Source: Trichomonas tenax (taxonomy: Eukaryota; Parabasalia; Trichomonadida; Trichomonadidae). From it: 33,600 nt of DNA. Position 1 is the stretch's first letter. Every line of letters begins with the position of its first letter. The stretch is from the NCBI GenBank assembly GCA_023091735.1, contig JALKBU010000556.1:1-33600 (forward strand), given 5' to 3'. Of the stretch, positions 10,100 to 22,229 are shown piece by piece. The position numbers and the translations under genes were made by a program. The notes beneath the pieces were generated by a model. The model was given only the letters and a program-made list of their open reading frames with translations, searched no databases and was not told the DNA's origin.

Positions 10100-10827
10100 T
10101 ATATTAATTACCCTTTGCATACAATAAAACAGCTGATTATAAAGGAAAAATTGCAAATAATCACTTTGAAAATTCATTCAATTTTTGTATTATTTTCAAA
10201 TTTGTGTTGAAATAACGTATTTTGAAGCAATTTTGATTACCCTATTTAACATCAGGATCGCCACCCCTGCCTTAGAGCATATTTACATGTCATATTGTCA
10301 GATTTATTTTTTAATGGATGACTATACCGAGTTCACGAAAAAAACATATGGAAATTGCAAGCCAAGCATTTGCAAGAAGATTTATCTCGTATACTACTAT
10401 ACATCTATACCATTAGTTATCCAAGAAATGGATCTTCAATAATGCGATTTTCATTTTTCCAAAAAAATCATACGACAATCACCAACTTTACCTCTTGATT
10501 GCTCAAATATTTCGTTCATGTCAACTATTGCAGAAATAAAAAAGATATCATGCCGTTAATAATTTCTGATCCTTAAAAACAATATTTGATTAAAATCTAA
10601 CGATGAATCGTAATATATGGGCGATTTATCGCATACCTGCACATTTATTATTAACCAATTCTTACAAAACGTCGAAATTCTGCTGATGATTTTCTCAAAA
10701 ACATGAAAAATATACTTATTCGTATGCAAATAATATTACCGTTGTTAGTAGTATTATACAGAGAGTCTATTCATTGATTATTATAACTTAGATACCAAAA
10801 ACCAAATGTTTCTCATAAGTTTTGTGA
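10100..10827. other. Mostly non-coding, possible short coding remnant
   Basis: A plus-strand frame between about 10270 and 10560 is open except for one TAA at 10441. It contains protein-like pieces (MDDYTEFTKKTYGNCKPSIC). It could be the decayed 5' part of the surface-protein pseudogene that follows, or chance. Nothing else is seen. Confidence 0.3.
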
Positions 10828-13726
10828 AATTTTTACATAAGTTTTGTGCAATTTATCGGAAATTCGAATCAAAATAATATTAAACTTCGATATAAAAATA
10901 GCATTTATACAAGCATTGTTTTCAATAATATTTCCGTTGCATTACTTACAGAGGAAAACAATGGAAATGTTTCATTAGGAGCTTTATCTTTAACAAATAG
11001 CGTTTTATCTACATCGAGAAATATTCTTTTTAATAGTTCTTCGATTGTTTTTAATGATCTATTATCATTTACTGAAGCAATTCAAACATTTCAGCGCATC
11101 AACTGTGAAGAATTTGAAGTATATTTTCGACCTAATTATAAATTAACAAAATTTGATTTGAAATTGATAGCAAACGATAAAATTGCATTTTATGATCTAA
11201 ACGACGTTCATTTTGCATTTTATGAAGACCAGTTACTGTTTTCAAAAAAGAGCACAAATCAAATACTTAAAATAGGACTCTTAAAACGCTGCAATTTAAC
11301 AATCGATCTTAAAGATAATCACAACACATCTTTAGTTAATTATTATCAATATTTTTACCTTGCTTTGATATAATCACGATCAATTCCCAATCAGGAATTC
11401 TTTATTTCGAGGAATGTAAATGGTTTGCAAATTATTTTCATTTGAATTTTGATTCTGATAACGTAGGCACAGTTTAATTATACACAGCAACAGATTTGCC
11501 AGCATATATTCATGTAGGAAACAAAATTGAGTTTCATACATGCTCAGATTTTATCATTGTTAGTAAGATGGATGTTAATAATTCAATCGAATTTTACTCA
11601 AATTATAATGGAAATGCAGTTATTGCAGTTATAGATTTTAACATACATTCAATAATAAACATTGACCATAGTAATATGGGAAATTTGCATTTGCAAAACT
11701 TACACATTTCATCATCTTATGTAGTATTGAGCAGCCTTTCATCAAATAGGTTTATTATTGACAGCATTGCATTTTCTGATGATATCCAAGATTTATTTAC
11801 TTTAGAGATTGATAGTTTATTAATTGGAAATTACCTATATATCGAATTACCAAATATATTATATAAGGATGCTTCACAAATTAAAGTGCGAACTATTCAA
11901 GGCAATGGAAAAATTGTTGTATATTATCCAGAAGAATTACAGTTCGATGTTGGTGATGGGAAAATATTTAAAATACAATACGAATATGAAATAGACGATA
12001 TTGAATTTGTATCAAGATCTCCAAACGATTTTGGCAATATCAATTCAACATATATCAAAAAAGAAACATTAAACAAATTGTTAATGAGCAAATATTTCAA
12101 GCTTTCAAAGCCGAATCAAAACGCAGCAATACATTTATTTTGTGTCATGAATGTGATCCAAATTCAACTTAACTGAAAATAGAGATGAAAACAAAGATTG
12201 GTATAATTATTTTGTAGATAGATTCAAAACATTAACTTTTAAGATCCTTGATGATATATATACACAAAGGAATTTCATCAATTTATTCCTGTTAAAATAG
12301 ATAGTTCAATTAATCTAACATTGATTGGAAGACAAGGTAATGAACCAAATTTCAAACATAATACTTTCATATTTGACGGCATTCTATAAATTTACAAAAG
12401 TGAATATTATCAATATGAACTGCAGCTTGGAACATGTTAGATCGCATTCAAACTTAAAACATGTCAAAATAATTTATTCGTATTTCGGAGATTATCTAAA
12501 ATACCTTTTCGTTGTTACATCGAAGCAATCTTTAACAATTGACTACAAATCATTACTCAGAATCTCGATAAATTCGCACTTCGATTTCAAAAAGAATCCA
12601 AATCATCCTGAATTAAGACTTTTAAGTGAAAACTCAATGTTTATTTTATATGAAAATGTAATATGTTTCAATAATATCAATATCAGCTGCGACAATGTAA
12701 TAATTGATCCAAATGATTCAAACATCACAATCATTGGTAAAATTGAAAAAACATTAAAGTACAAAATTAGGATTAATGGCAGCCTTGTTTATGGAAAATT
12801 TATGAGTGATTTTCCAAGCAATTTAGTTATTGACTCATTATTTGAATCTCCTTTCTGTTATGATAAAAAGAATTGAAGTATTTATAAAACAACAGTTGAA
12901 ACCAAAAGCTCATTTTGTCCATTGGATATTGAAGCCAATGGAATTAGTTTCAATCTTTTATCAACTACAAAACTTCTGATGATTCTAGGTATTCATATCG
13001 ATTCAAAGTCAATGATCACAATATATTCGGATCTTGATTTTTGTAAAATCAAATTCAATTATTTGTATTTATTTGGATTATCACAATTCAAACCAGTTCA
13101 AGATCAAATCCAAGTTACATTCGAAAACAATTTCATAAGCAGGAAAAATTTACGGATCAAAATTGGATAATTATTCGCGCCTTAAGTTGGATCAAAATTA
13201 TGGCTTAGCATTTTATTTTGATAAGAACCATGGCGTTCCATTCACATTCGAACTTCCTTTTGCTTTAACGCGACTTTCAAAAAGTGACCTTGATAATGGG
13301 AATTACACAGATTTAACAATCGATTTCGTTCCTTTAGATTTTGATCTTGAGGTAAATCAAAAAGAGTATTTGGGTATTAAACGAAATCCAAAAGCTTATC
13401 TACGAGAAATTAAGTTGGCTTGCGGGAAAAATATCAGATGCGAGACATGGAAAGTTAATCTCAAATAAAAGGAACAGTTTTGGAACGACTATTATAAAAT
13501 CAAATGTCAATATGTTCCAGAAGTCGATGCTAAGTGTTTAGTTGGATATCTTGACAAAGATTACATAACAAGACATGAAAGATTATATTTAATTATATAT
13601 TCGTTGTCAATTGGAATAATTAGTATTTTTATGATAATTTTAGCATTTTGCATATTCAAAAAGAAATCCAGGAAAACAGATGTAAGAGCTTTTTCATCTG
13701 GAATTGGAAACCAACGCTATTTATAA
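10828..13726 (+). pseudogene. Large type I surface protein, family A, broken by stops and frameshifts
   Basis: Consecutive open segments at 10828-11373, 11366-12176, 12190-12876, 12880-13170 and 13163-13726 change frame several times. They contain in-frame stops (for example TAA at 11475, TAA near 12874 and 13466), but read together as one beta-strand-rich, Asn/Ile-rich ectodomain. The first frameshift falls in a T-run near 11350. The end is clear: a transmembrane helix (LIIYSLSIGIISIFMIILAF) followed by FKKKSRK and a short tail ending at 13726. I do not recognise the family by name. It resembles the large, paralogous single-pass surface proteins of trichomonads. A second, shorter and more damaged copy lies at 22.6-23.1 kb, including the phrase FIFDG and the CLV(G/A)YLD motif before the membrane helix. 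Confidence 0.7.
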
Positions 13727-14034
13727 ATATTTTTTTTCTCATTACCTCAGCATGTAAATTCGTTCCTTGCAAGTAATTTTAACAAGTTCCTGTTTATTTT
13801 TGACAGTGGCAGATCCAAAAAGTATCATTTTAACATTGATTGTTCTTCAATGTCACGAATCATGAATTTAAGCAAGCATATAATCTGATAATTTGATGTT
13901 ATATCACTGATCATTTACAATAAAGATTGGGATGAATATTTGGATGAACAAAAATATAGTCTTTATTCAAATTATTATTCTTCATGATTATTACTCAATT
14001 CAATTAAATGTTATTATATTTGTAAATCTCTGTT
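13727..14034. other. Spacer between two surface pseudogenes
   Basis: AT-rich, with no open frame. No repeat noted. Confidence 0.4.
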
Positions 14035-14862
14035 CGTTAATTTAGGCTCAGAAGGAGCTACAAGAATTATAACTTCAAATATTGAATCAAAAATGTTCAT
14101 TGAATTCACAAGTTTTGAAAACTGTTGTAATCCATCTGGTTATGGGGATCTTTTTATTTTTCGAATAAAGGCCAAGTTGTTCAAAATAGGGTAAGCTATT
14201 CCAGGTTCAACTCCAAAAAAGAAGGACAAGCTTATAATCTTGAAGCTTCGCCTGACAAAACCTATCTCAACATTATTGATTCTTGTTCTATATTTCAATG
14301 CGGTCCAACTGGTCCAGGTACAATACAAATAAATGGAGGATTAACATAGTTTTTATCTATCAATGAATCGAACAATGTAGCAACTGTTCAATCAGGTTTT
14401 GTTATTTATTTTAGCCTATTGTCGATGCAATATTGTCATTTTAGGCAGAACAACAATACTGATGGAGCCCAATCTGCATTCTCATTTCCAATAGATAACA
14501 GAGAATTTAGGATTTTCTGCTGTAATATATTAGATAATGGTTTATTTAAAAGCATTAACTATTTAATGTTCACATTAAATAATAATGTGACTTTAAGTTT
14601 ATGTTCGTTTCTCAGGAATAGTTTTTGTTTATTATTTTATTCTAAAAATGGAACTGTTTATATTGACAATTGCTATTCAGAAAAATGGACTTTCTATGGA
14701 AAATATATGTTTTTGAATACAATCAATAACAGTTTTACAAATGAATTAGAATTTGTTTCAAAATTTTTCCTGTCACCATCATGCAATATGCTCTCTTACA
14801 ACAATCATATCTCGTCAATTAGTATAAATAGAATACCTATAATTGTGATTTTAATTGTTTGA
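14035..14862 (+). pseudogene. Beta-helix-like surface protein, family B, copy 1 (broken)
   Basis: The open part is 14419-14862. The same frame extends upstream through one TAG at 14347-14349, and earlier sequence continues after a frameshift near 14150. Short repeated phrases of the type FENCCNPSGYG, CSIFQCGP, MQYCHFRQNN and FCCNILDNG are spaced about 25-35 residues apart. Cys/Asn sit at turns, the pattern of right-handed parallel beta-helix (Pmp-like) surface proteins in trichomonads. The end is a short hydrophobic segment, IPIIVILIV. A 96-bp block (14662-14757) differs at one base from 21908-22003 in copy 2. Confidence 0.65.
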
Positions 14863-15226
14863 ATCCTGTCTCATACTAAAATCAATAATAATTTTTGTGA
14901 CCTTGCAAGCATTTACCTTGATATATCATTAAAAACCCCATTATAAATTTGACTCGGATTTAACTAATGAACACAAAATTAATGATTCATTTTGGATCGA
15001 ATTTTCTTCATGAAAGAATTGCAACATTCCAATATTGTATCAATCAGTTGCATTAAAATTTCTTTGTAGAATTGCAACAATCCAAATCAATTTTTGGCTC
15101 GATGCTTTGTAATATGATGTGTTCATCTGTTCAAAATAAAGTGAGTATTTTGAAATCTGATTGCATTGAGAAATGAGTTGTAATTTAATATCTTAATGAT
15201 CATATGAAGAATAATTCATCTTTGAA
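14863..15226. other. Spacer before the transposon-like element
   Basis: AT-rich, no recognisable gene. It ends with the direct repeat TTTGAA (15221-15226) that also follows the element. Confidence 0.4.
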
Positions 15227-16625
15227 GAAAGGCTGTGACACTCCCTTTCCCAGATTCAATTTCCTTGTAACTTTAATGATAGACACAGGGAGTAGTGTAG
15301 ATACCCATACTAAAATATCTAAGCTCTACTAACTTAAGTTATGGAAATCATAATTTTGGAATTTGATTAAATAAAAATGTGGAATTTGAAAATTACATGT
15401 CAAATTAGTCTAATGGGAAAAGTATATTTTTGACGAATTAGTCTAGTGTTCGGTTCTCGATGCAATTGTATTTTTTCTTTCTAATCATAACTACATATGT
15501 GCTCGTTGAAAAAATCATTCCTTTGCAGAATAGTTATATGTAGGATGTAATGTATTAAAATGAGTAAGAGTTAATCATCAAATGAAATGCAATATTACAT
15601 TTGATTTCATGCTTTGACATATGATTTGCATATTGCTGTATCAAGTAATATGTGATTTATCATTTAATTTTATATTTTAGTCAGTTTAAAAACTAATTGA
15701 GAATTAGGACTATATTTCACTTTGATTGCTTAGCCAACATAACTGCACATTCTCCAAAAAATTAATAATATATATATGTATACATAAAATATAGTTTCAT
15801 AATCAAGATCTTTGTGAAATTGATTTTATTCCATTGAATTCATCAGTTTCAAACGAATTTAATTAATTTCGGTTTAAAATCCAAATTTATTTCAACTATG
15901 TGTATGCTGCAGTTACTTATTCTGATTTTTAATTATCGTTTATCATATTTGATTAAATTTGACAAAAACATTAAATTTTTGACATATCTTTATTGGAATT
16001 TTTACGGCGAACTTCGATATACCTCAGGGAACATTAATAACTTTCAGTATAAGTGTCGATCCATGACTGTATAGATTGAAGCAGAATCACTGTTTGATTA
16101 TGTTGAATAAAATATCCTTTCGAATCTAATATTCAAACGGATATTGATAACGAATACAGTAACCACATACTCGAAAATAAAAAATATTAGGACCAAATAC
16201 CATTTTATTGACTGCAGTTTTGAAATTCAAAATGTATCTCGAGAAGTTATGTTAGCAAAGCCATGGTAATCAAGTATCTTAATCTTTAAGCTAGTGGCTT
16301 TTCAATATTTCAAAGTTATAACAATAGCAACTGACAATTTGTTTTTTTTTTAGATATGTGATAATTAAATGAAATATCATAACATATATTACATGATATA
16401 AAATGCATGTTCACCTCAAAGTTTGGGCAAAATTCGATTTTTGTTTAAATTGAATATATTTTCAACAAAAATGAGATCCATGCCTAACTAAATGTATAAT
16501 AATATTTAGCTCTATGATATTGTTGACTATAACATTGTGTTAAAATATTAATATAATCCAATTCAATGATTTTATTAACCCAAGAAGGATTTTTTAAAAT
16601 AAGGTTAAGAGTGTCACGGCCTTTC
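15227..16625. mobile_element. Probable non-autonomous DNA transposon (MITE-like), 1.4 kb
   Basis: GAAAGGCTGTGACACTC at 15227-15243 is matched at 16 of 17 positions by the reverse complement of 16609-16625, pointing inward. Directly outside both ends lies TTTGAA (15221-15226 and 16626-16631). The match is in fact TTTGAAGAAA if the shared GAAA is counted. Terminal inverted repeats plus flanking direct repeats are the hallmark of DNA transposition. The interior has no open frame of useful length, so the element depends on a transposase from elsewhere. The superfamily is not certain: a 6-10 bp duplication would fit several, including Mutator-like elements. Confidence 0.65.
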
Positions 16626-16930
16626 TTTGAAGAAAAACATCATCGAAACTAATAAATTCACGAGAAAAATTATCAATATTAGTTATAGCAATGATAAAAA
16701 CCAATTAGGTTAAATATTGTAAAATCTTAGGCATGTCAAAAAAAAGACAATCTAGTTTATAAACCTAATGTCAAAATCTCACACTTCTCAATTTCCATGA
16801 TAAATTAGAGCCTTTGGAGTATAATGTAGGAAAGCAAAAATATTCTGCCATAAAAATTGAATTGATTCAAAAGCTACAATAAGAAATCCCACCATCCTTT
16901 TAATTATTTAGGTTAAAATTTTTTGTCATA
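16626..16930. promoter_or_regulatory. Upstream region of the ankyrin gene
   Basis: 300 bp of AT-rich DNA between the transposon-like element and the ankyrin gene. I see no clear copy of the trichomonad Initiator (TCAYTWYTCATTA). The region should contain the promoter by position only. Confidence 0.3.
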
Positions 16931-18439
16931 ATGTTTCTTGATAGATATCCTAGAGGTACTCCCACTAACCATTTAGACACAATGGCTGAAATTATCGATG
17001 ATTTGTTTCATGTTTCTGAAGTCAATATTTTCAAGTTATACCACAAGATTCAAGAATATTTAGGAAAAGATGGTTTCGATGATTCTTGCTTAGCTTCAGT
17101 TATTGATTGGATTTGCATATGCAAACCAAAGGAAATTGGAACACTTGGGCAAGTTTACACTGACTTTTGCATGAATCAAAATATTTATACGCCAGAATCA
17201 CCACTTTTAAAGAATATAGCACTACAAAAATATGAAGAGAATGAAGAATTCAATAATCATAGTACTTTAATATCAATATTAATTAATGATGACGTGGATA
17301 AACTTATTTCACTTACACGAAATAAAACAATTTTTAATATGAAAATCGCGGATATTACAAATGAAGAATATCCAATCATTGACATATGTGCAAAATATGG
17401 ATCTTTGGGCTGCTTCAAATTTTTAATGCTTAATGGATCGTTTATAATGCAAAAAACATATGAGCTTTCATTTTTCGGCTCGGACCATGAAATTATCCAT
17501 TTATGCTCTTCATTTCATGAGATAACACAAAAATGTCTTGATAACGCAATCAAATCCCATTTTCAACAAGGAATAGATTACATTTTAAGCATCAAAAATT
17601 TCCGAATTTCTCTTGAAATTTGCTCAATGTCATGGAATATTATTATGATCTCACATAATCTATTTCATAGACACTATGTTGAATATATTCTATATTTTTC
17701 ATTGGTTTATAATTTGAAGCCAATCATATTGATATTTGAACAAAATCCTAATAGGCTTTATTACCTTTCAGCTTTTATTTTATCTATTGAAAACAATTTA
17801 GCAAAGCTGGTTGAGTACATTTTGCATCATTTTCCCGAATTTGTTCAATTAAAAGTTGGTGAACTGAATATGCTTCATTATGCAATTTCCAAACAATATT
17901 CACAAATTGTTGAGATTCTCGTTAATAATGGGGCAGATCCAAATGTTCCTTTCCAAAATGGAGAATCTCCTTTAATTTCTGCTGTAATAAGCAACAATCT
18001 TTCAATAGTGATATCTCTTCTTAATCACAAATGTGATCCAAATTGTTTTTCTGAGTGTGGGCATTCAGCATTAATGATTGCTGCCGAGCACAACAACACT
18101 GAAATCATGCAACAGCTTTTGCAACATAAAGCAAAAATTAACCACCAGACAGATATTGGTGCGACAGCATTAATGATTGCATGTTATTATCATTCAAACG
18201 ATGCAGTCAGGTTACTCATTGAAAAAAAGGCAAAGATAGATATAAAGGATAATTCAAAATGGAGAGCATTAATGTATGCAGTAATATCAAAGAATTTCGA
18301 TGCTATTAGTTTATTATGCCATTCAGGTGCAAGAGTCAATTTCAAGGATAAGAATGGCAAAACACCTCTGATGTTGGCATATTCATTGTCTGATTGGGAA
18401 GCAGCTTATGTTCTTAGAGATCACAAGGCAAGATCATAG
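16931..18439 (+). CDS. Ankyrin-repeat protein, 502 aa
   Basis: Complete from ATG to TAG. A second in-frame ATG at residue 18 (MAEIIDDLFHVSE) is an equally plausible start and would remove a short, unremarkable head. Residues 1 to about 300 form a helical domain of the kind that precedes ankyrin repeats in the huge trichomonad ankyrin family (DUF3447-like), with one early ankyrin-like unit around IDICAKYGSLGCFKFLMLNG. From about 313 to 498 there are five to six canonical repeats, such as LHYAISKQYSQIVEILVNNG, ALMIAAEHNNTEIMQQLLQH and PLMLAYSLSDWEAAYVLRDH. Such proteins are adaptors for protein-protein contact. The partner cannot be told. No membrane segment or signal peptide. Confidence 0.85.
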   Translation: MFLDRYPRGTPTNHLDTMAEIIDDLFHVSEVNIFKLYHKIQEYLGKDGFDDSCLASVIDWICICKPKEIGTLGQVYTDFCMNQNIYTPESPLLKNIALQKYEENEEFNNHSTLISILINDDVDKLISLTRNKTIFNMKIADITNEEYPIIDICAKYGSLGCFKFLMLNGSFIMQKTYELSFFGSDHEIIHLCSSFHEITQKCLDNAIKSHFQQGIDYILSIKNFRISLEICSMSWNIIMISHNLFHRHYVEYILYFSLVYNLKPIILIFEQNPNRLYYLSAFILSIENNLAKLVEYILHHFPEFVQLKVGELNMLHYAISKQYSQIVEILVNNGADPNVPFQNGESPLISAVISNNLSIVISLLNHKCDPNCFSECGHSALMIAAEHNNTEIMQQLLQHKAKINHQTDIGATALMIACYYHSNDAVRLLIEKKAKIDIKDNSKWRALMYAVISKNFDAISLLCHSGARVNFKDKNGKTPLMLAYSLSDWEAAYVLRDHKARS

Positions 18440-18683
18440 TAATAAAATTATTATTTTTTATTTCATTTATGATAAATAAGAATTTAGGGACTTCCATAAA
18501 TGATTTAAATTAATGAATTAATGTGGTTTTATGATATGTTTTAAATAAATTACTAAGGTGCGGCTAAAGGTTATTTATATTACATCGATGCTAGTCACGT
18601 GCTAAGTGTATAATATAGTTCCATATGTATAGTCCTTTAATAGACTTATGTTTACACATGCATGCATTTCGACAAATTATGTT
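18440..18683. other. Spacer
   Basis: No gene or repeat seen. AT-rich with a few GC-richer words around 18556-18605. Confidence 0.4.
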
Positions 18684-19420
18684 GGAATTCTAACAATTCC
18701 ACTAACAATAAATGATATCAGCGTTACTTGCATTGGTTCTTATTCATTATCTAGATGCAGATAACAATATTGAAATCAATTTCATGGCTTTCTAGCTCAA
18801 CTTTTCAAGGAATAGATAATTTTGCAGGCTCAAAGTTAGAACATATTTTGCTTCCTTCACCATTGATCATTATTCCAAATCATATGCTATATTTAACTCA
18901 CATAAGAAACATTTCAATCCCTAAGTCAACGAATACAATTGCTGATGGTGCATTCATTCGCTGCCCAAATTGAGAAGAATTTTTTCTGAAAGTCCATGTT
19001 TTTTTAGGTAATAACAAGGCCATTTACAGTAAGGATTTTAAAGTCTTATATGGACATCCATCAAATTTCATTATTGATATACTTCCAACAATTATCGAAC
19101 TTTATAGCTCGTGATCTTTCAGTTGTGCATCTTTTGTTAATTATCCATTAACTCTTCCCATTAAGATATTTGGAGGAAATACATTTCGGTCATATCCAAA
19201 TCTTGAATATCTTGATATAAGCTGTTCTAGGATTACATCATTAATAAGTGCCAATTTTGGTGATTGCAGCAAGCTAAAAACACTAAAATTACCACAAACA
19301 ATGACATTTATTGGAATGCTTGCTTTTTGTAACTCTCTTATTTCAGATTTGTGGCAATTGCAGTATATTTTCTTCAAATGTTTCATACAATTATGTGAAT
19401 TATTACTCAGGCTTTAGTAT
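18684..19420 (+). pseudogene. BspA-like leucine-rich repeat protein remnant
   Basis: Fragments in shifting frames show the BspA/LRR_5 pattern: LTIPLTINDISVTCIGSYSL, then after a frameshift near 18757 the open frame to 18973 (STFQGIDNFAGSKLEHILLP, IPKSTNTIADGAFIRCPN). Past a stop come FGGNTFRSYPNLEYLDISCS and SKLKTLKLPQTMTFIGMLAF. The repeating IP..(I/V)..I...AF..C...L unit is typical of trichomonad BspA surface proteins, which are linked to adhesion. The gene is clearly dead, with several stops and frame changes. Confidence 0.7.
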
Positions 19421-19456
19421 ATCTTCAGCAAAAGATGTTTCAATAATAAATTTTTA

Positions 19457-19930
19457 AAAATTTGAAGGAAATCAAGCTAATGGGTATATTTGCTTAGTTC
19501 ATCAACTTTCTTCAGAAGGAAGTTATGAAGATTATAAATGCAATATTGTTACCAATTCACAGAATGAAATATACTATGGATCTATTTATTCAAACGATGA
19601 TGTCACAGTCAAAAATTGCACTGTTCTTGGTCCATATGGAAATGGAAAACCATTTTCTAGAGATGGTTCAGGAAATTTTATATCATCAATTGTCGAGTTG
19701 AAAATATTTCATTGTACAATAGTGGAGGAATATTTAGTACAACATGTATTGTAACAACAAAAGACATCAACATTCTCTCTCACTTATCAACATTTAATTG
19801 TTAAGCAGAATATAATTTAAATGATCACATTCATGTTGAACAAAAATTTCAATTGACATGTTTATTTTACTCAAGACATGAACTTATTTCTCGCTTGAGT
19901 AATAATTCTGTATTTGTATTTTGTTATCTG
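19457..19930 (+). pseudogene. Beta-helix-like surface protein remnant (family B type)
   Basis: An open stretch from about 19460 reads GYICLVHQLSSEGSYEDYKC, then phrases around NSQNEIYYGSIYSNDDVTVK. After a frame change near 19695 it continues with NSGGIFSTTC and ILSHLSTFNC before a TAA. The Cys/Asn spacing matches the family B beta-helix pattern at 14.0-14.9 kb, and this would be the C-terminal half of such a protein. It follows the BspA remnant directly, so two unrelated surface-gene scraps are juxtaposed. Confidence 0.5.
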
Positions 19931-20639
19931 TAAGTGAGTTTTTTTTTGCTTTTTAGTTCCAGTGGGTCAAAAAAGTCGGTCTCCGTCCTTGATGCGCCGC
20001 CTGCATATTCTTACCGTGCATTCCCGAAACTTAACTACGCTGATTTTCCGAGATATGTCCAATATAAAAATATATTTATAAAAGGCAATAATTTTTTGTA
20101 TTTTCTTTAAAATATCATTTTACTGCATAACATGTGACATGAATCATTTTAGGTGGGGTCGTAGGCATGAATACCACTTTGATGATATAGCTCCATTTTG
20201 GCTATAGAATTTATTTATTTATTTAGGGGCAGGGTTACTCGCCCTAAATATTTTTTTGGTGTCAAACACTATGTGAATTACAGGCGTGAATTTTCATGGA
20301 AGTTGACATGCGTAAACAAATGTTTCAAGGAAAGTTAAATAATACAATATAGATGATAATATGATTTGTTTTTATTACTATAAAAAAGTTAGAAGCATTC
20401 CTCATTATTAGAAAAATATAAGTAATATATAGTTCTTATTTAACAATATTTGCTGTTATCATGCTTTATATTAAGCTGCATAAAATTGCGATGCTTTAGA
20501 TACATAATCAGATTCAGTAGCTATTGAATAACATGTATCTTTGAGGCATAGCATTATTTTGACATCTTTTTCTGGCTTATAAAAAATGGCGCTTTTTCGA
20601 CAAAGTCATTGTCATATAAGTATAGAAATGTAAGATTTA
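19931..20639. other. Gene-poor stretch with a GC-richer block and hairpins
   Basis: A GC-richer patch at about 19956-20055 encodes a short protein-like frame (VLDAPPAYSYRAFPKLNYAD) that ends at 20109, with no clear start. Two small hairpins lie close together: TATAGC/GCTATA (20186-20206) and ATTTAGGG/CCCTAAAT (20221-20249), the second followed by seven T residues. I cannot assign a function. A transposon or RNA-gene remnant is possible. Confidence 0.35.
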
Positions 20640-21290
20640 CATTGAAATTAGAAAAAAAAAGGAAAGAATGTTTTTATATTATATAATAAAATGAGGAAAT
20701 ACAGTATCACAATGAATATTTTTATTCTGTATTCTTCTCTGTTGGATAACACAACGGATAAACTGAGCTGTATTGCTGGAAAAGGCCAGATCTGATTTGG
20801 ATCTCCCAAAATTAGTGTAGGCCCCTCTCCAAAATCAGTTATTTTGCTAAAGTATGTTTGGATAGTATTACATCAAACGCCGAGTCCATAAATTTGGGCC
20901 AATTTTCTAGAAAAAATTCAAAATTTAACCCATGCTTTTTGACGCAGATTTCGCAAGTGTTTGTTATGTAATGATGACCCTTGTAACACAAGGCCATGAA
21001 TAATAACACACAAGCGTTATATGTGTATGCTAAATCAGGCTTCGATCATAATTGTGCCTCGAGATACGCACTTTCATACACCCTATACCTAAAACAAAAT
21101 GAAATGCAGTATCACCAAAAATATATACACAGTCTTCCATATTGATTGAAGGAAAACCACCGCCACTTGTAACGATATAATTTATTGATAATAAAGTTCT
21201 GAATTGCTTGTTTGTGTCTTTGAACAGTTGAAAAACTGATACAATTACATTTTCGATTGCATTCATGAATCTTAAAGTTGCAATATCCAT
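20640..21290 (-). pseudogene. Degenerate coding remnant, unidentified
   Basis: On the minus strand an open frame from 21290 to 21030 contains IFGDTAFHFVLGIGCMK, reminiscent of an ankyrin repeat head (GDTALHFA). After a frame change it continues with SKPDLAYTYNACVLLFMALC and FEFFLENWPKFMDSAFDVIL to a stop near 20850. A further shift gives ITDFGEGPTLILGDPNQIWP. The pieces look more protein-like and GC-richer than the spacers. No single family fits, and chance frames cannot be excluded. Confidence 0.3.
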
Positions 21291-21527
21291 ATTAAGCAGC
21301 TAGTTTGGTACAAAGTATAAACTGTGACCACCTGCAATAATTTTGCAAAAAGAAATCAAATATTATTAAAGGGAACAATCTCAAAACCTACATGACTTCA
21401 CATCTAGAAAAAGATGAGCAATTAACGTAAATTGAACATTCGGTTGAACTTATTGCTCCTCCTCTTACGGAATCTGTGCAGATATACTATATTAGTAATG
21501 ATTTGATTTTTAATTAAATAGTGAAGT

Positions 21528-22108
21528 TCTATATTTCAATGCGGTCTAACCGGACCTCGAACTATATCGGTCTATAGTGGATTAACAAAAGTTTTATCTA
21601 TTAATGATACTAATAATATAGCAACTATTCAATCAGGTTTTATAATTAATTATTTTAATTTATTATCAATGAAGTATTGTCAATTTTGTCAAAACAATAA
21701 TACTAATGGGGCCAATCTGCATTATCATTCCTAGTTAGTGGTAAGAAATTTAGGATTTTCTGCTGTAATATAATAGAAAATGGTTTATTGAAAAGCATAA
21801 GTTATTTAATGTATTCATTAAATAGTAGCGTGATGTTAAGTTTATGTTCTTTTAGTGGGAATAAATTTGGTGTTTTATAGTTTTCTAATCATAATGAAAC
21901 TTGTTTTATTGACAATTGCTATTCAGAAAAATGGACTTTCTATGGAAAATATGTGTTTTTGAATACAATCAATAACAGTTTTACAAATGAATTAGAATTT
22001 GTTGCTAAATTTTTCCTGTCATCATCAATCAATATGATGAGTTGTAACAATCACATATCATCAAATGGTGTAAATGGAATGTTAATAATGGTGTTTTTGA
22101 TTATCTGA
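21528..22108 (+). pseudogene. Beta-helix-like surface protein, family B, copy 2 (broken)
   Basis: This is a paralogue of 14.3-14.86 kb, with the same order of phrases (SIFQCGLTGP, MKYCQFCQNN, RIFCCNIIENG, NCYSEKWTFYGKY) and the same hydrophobic end. A one-base deletion in the GGGGCC run near 21712 shifts the frame, and a TAG lies near 21879. Over most of its length it is clearly diverged from copy 1, but 21908-22003 is nearly identical to 14662-14757. Confidence 0.7.
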
Positions 22109-22229
22109 ATTTGATGTCGTATTAATTCAAACTAATAACTTATTTTCAATTTTGATTTAAGTAAGGAAATAAAATTTAAAATATACCTGAAATCATGCAA
22201 AAACGACTTATGCTTTAAATCACTACGAA

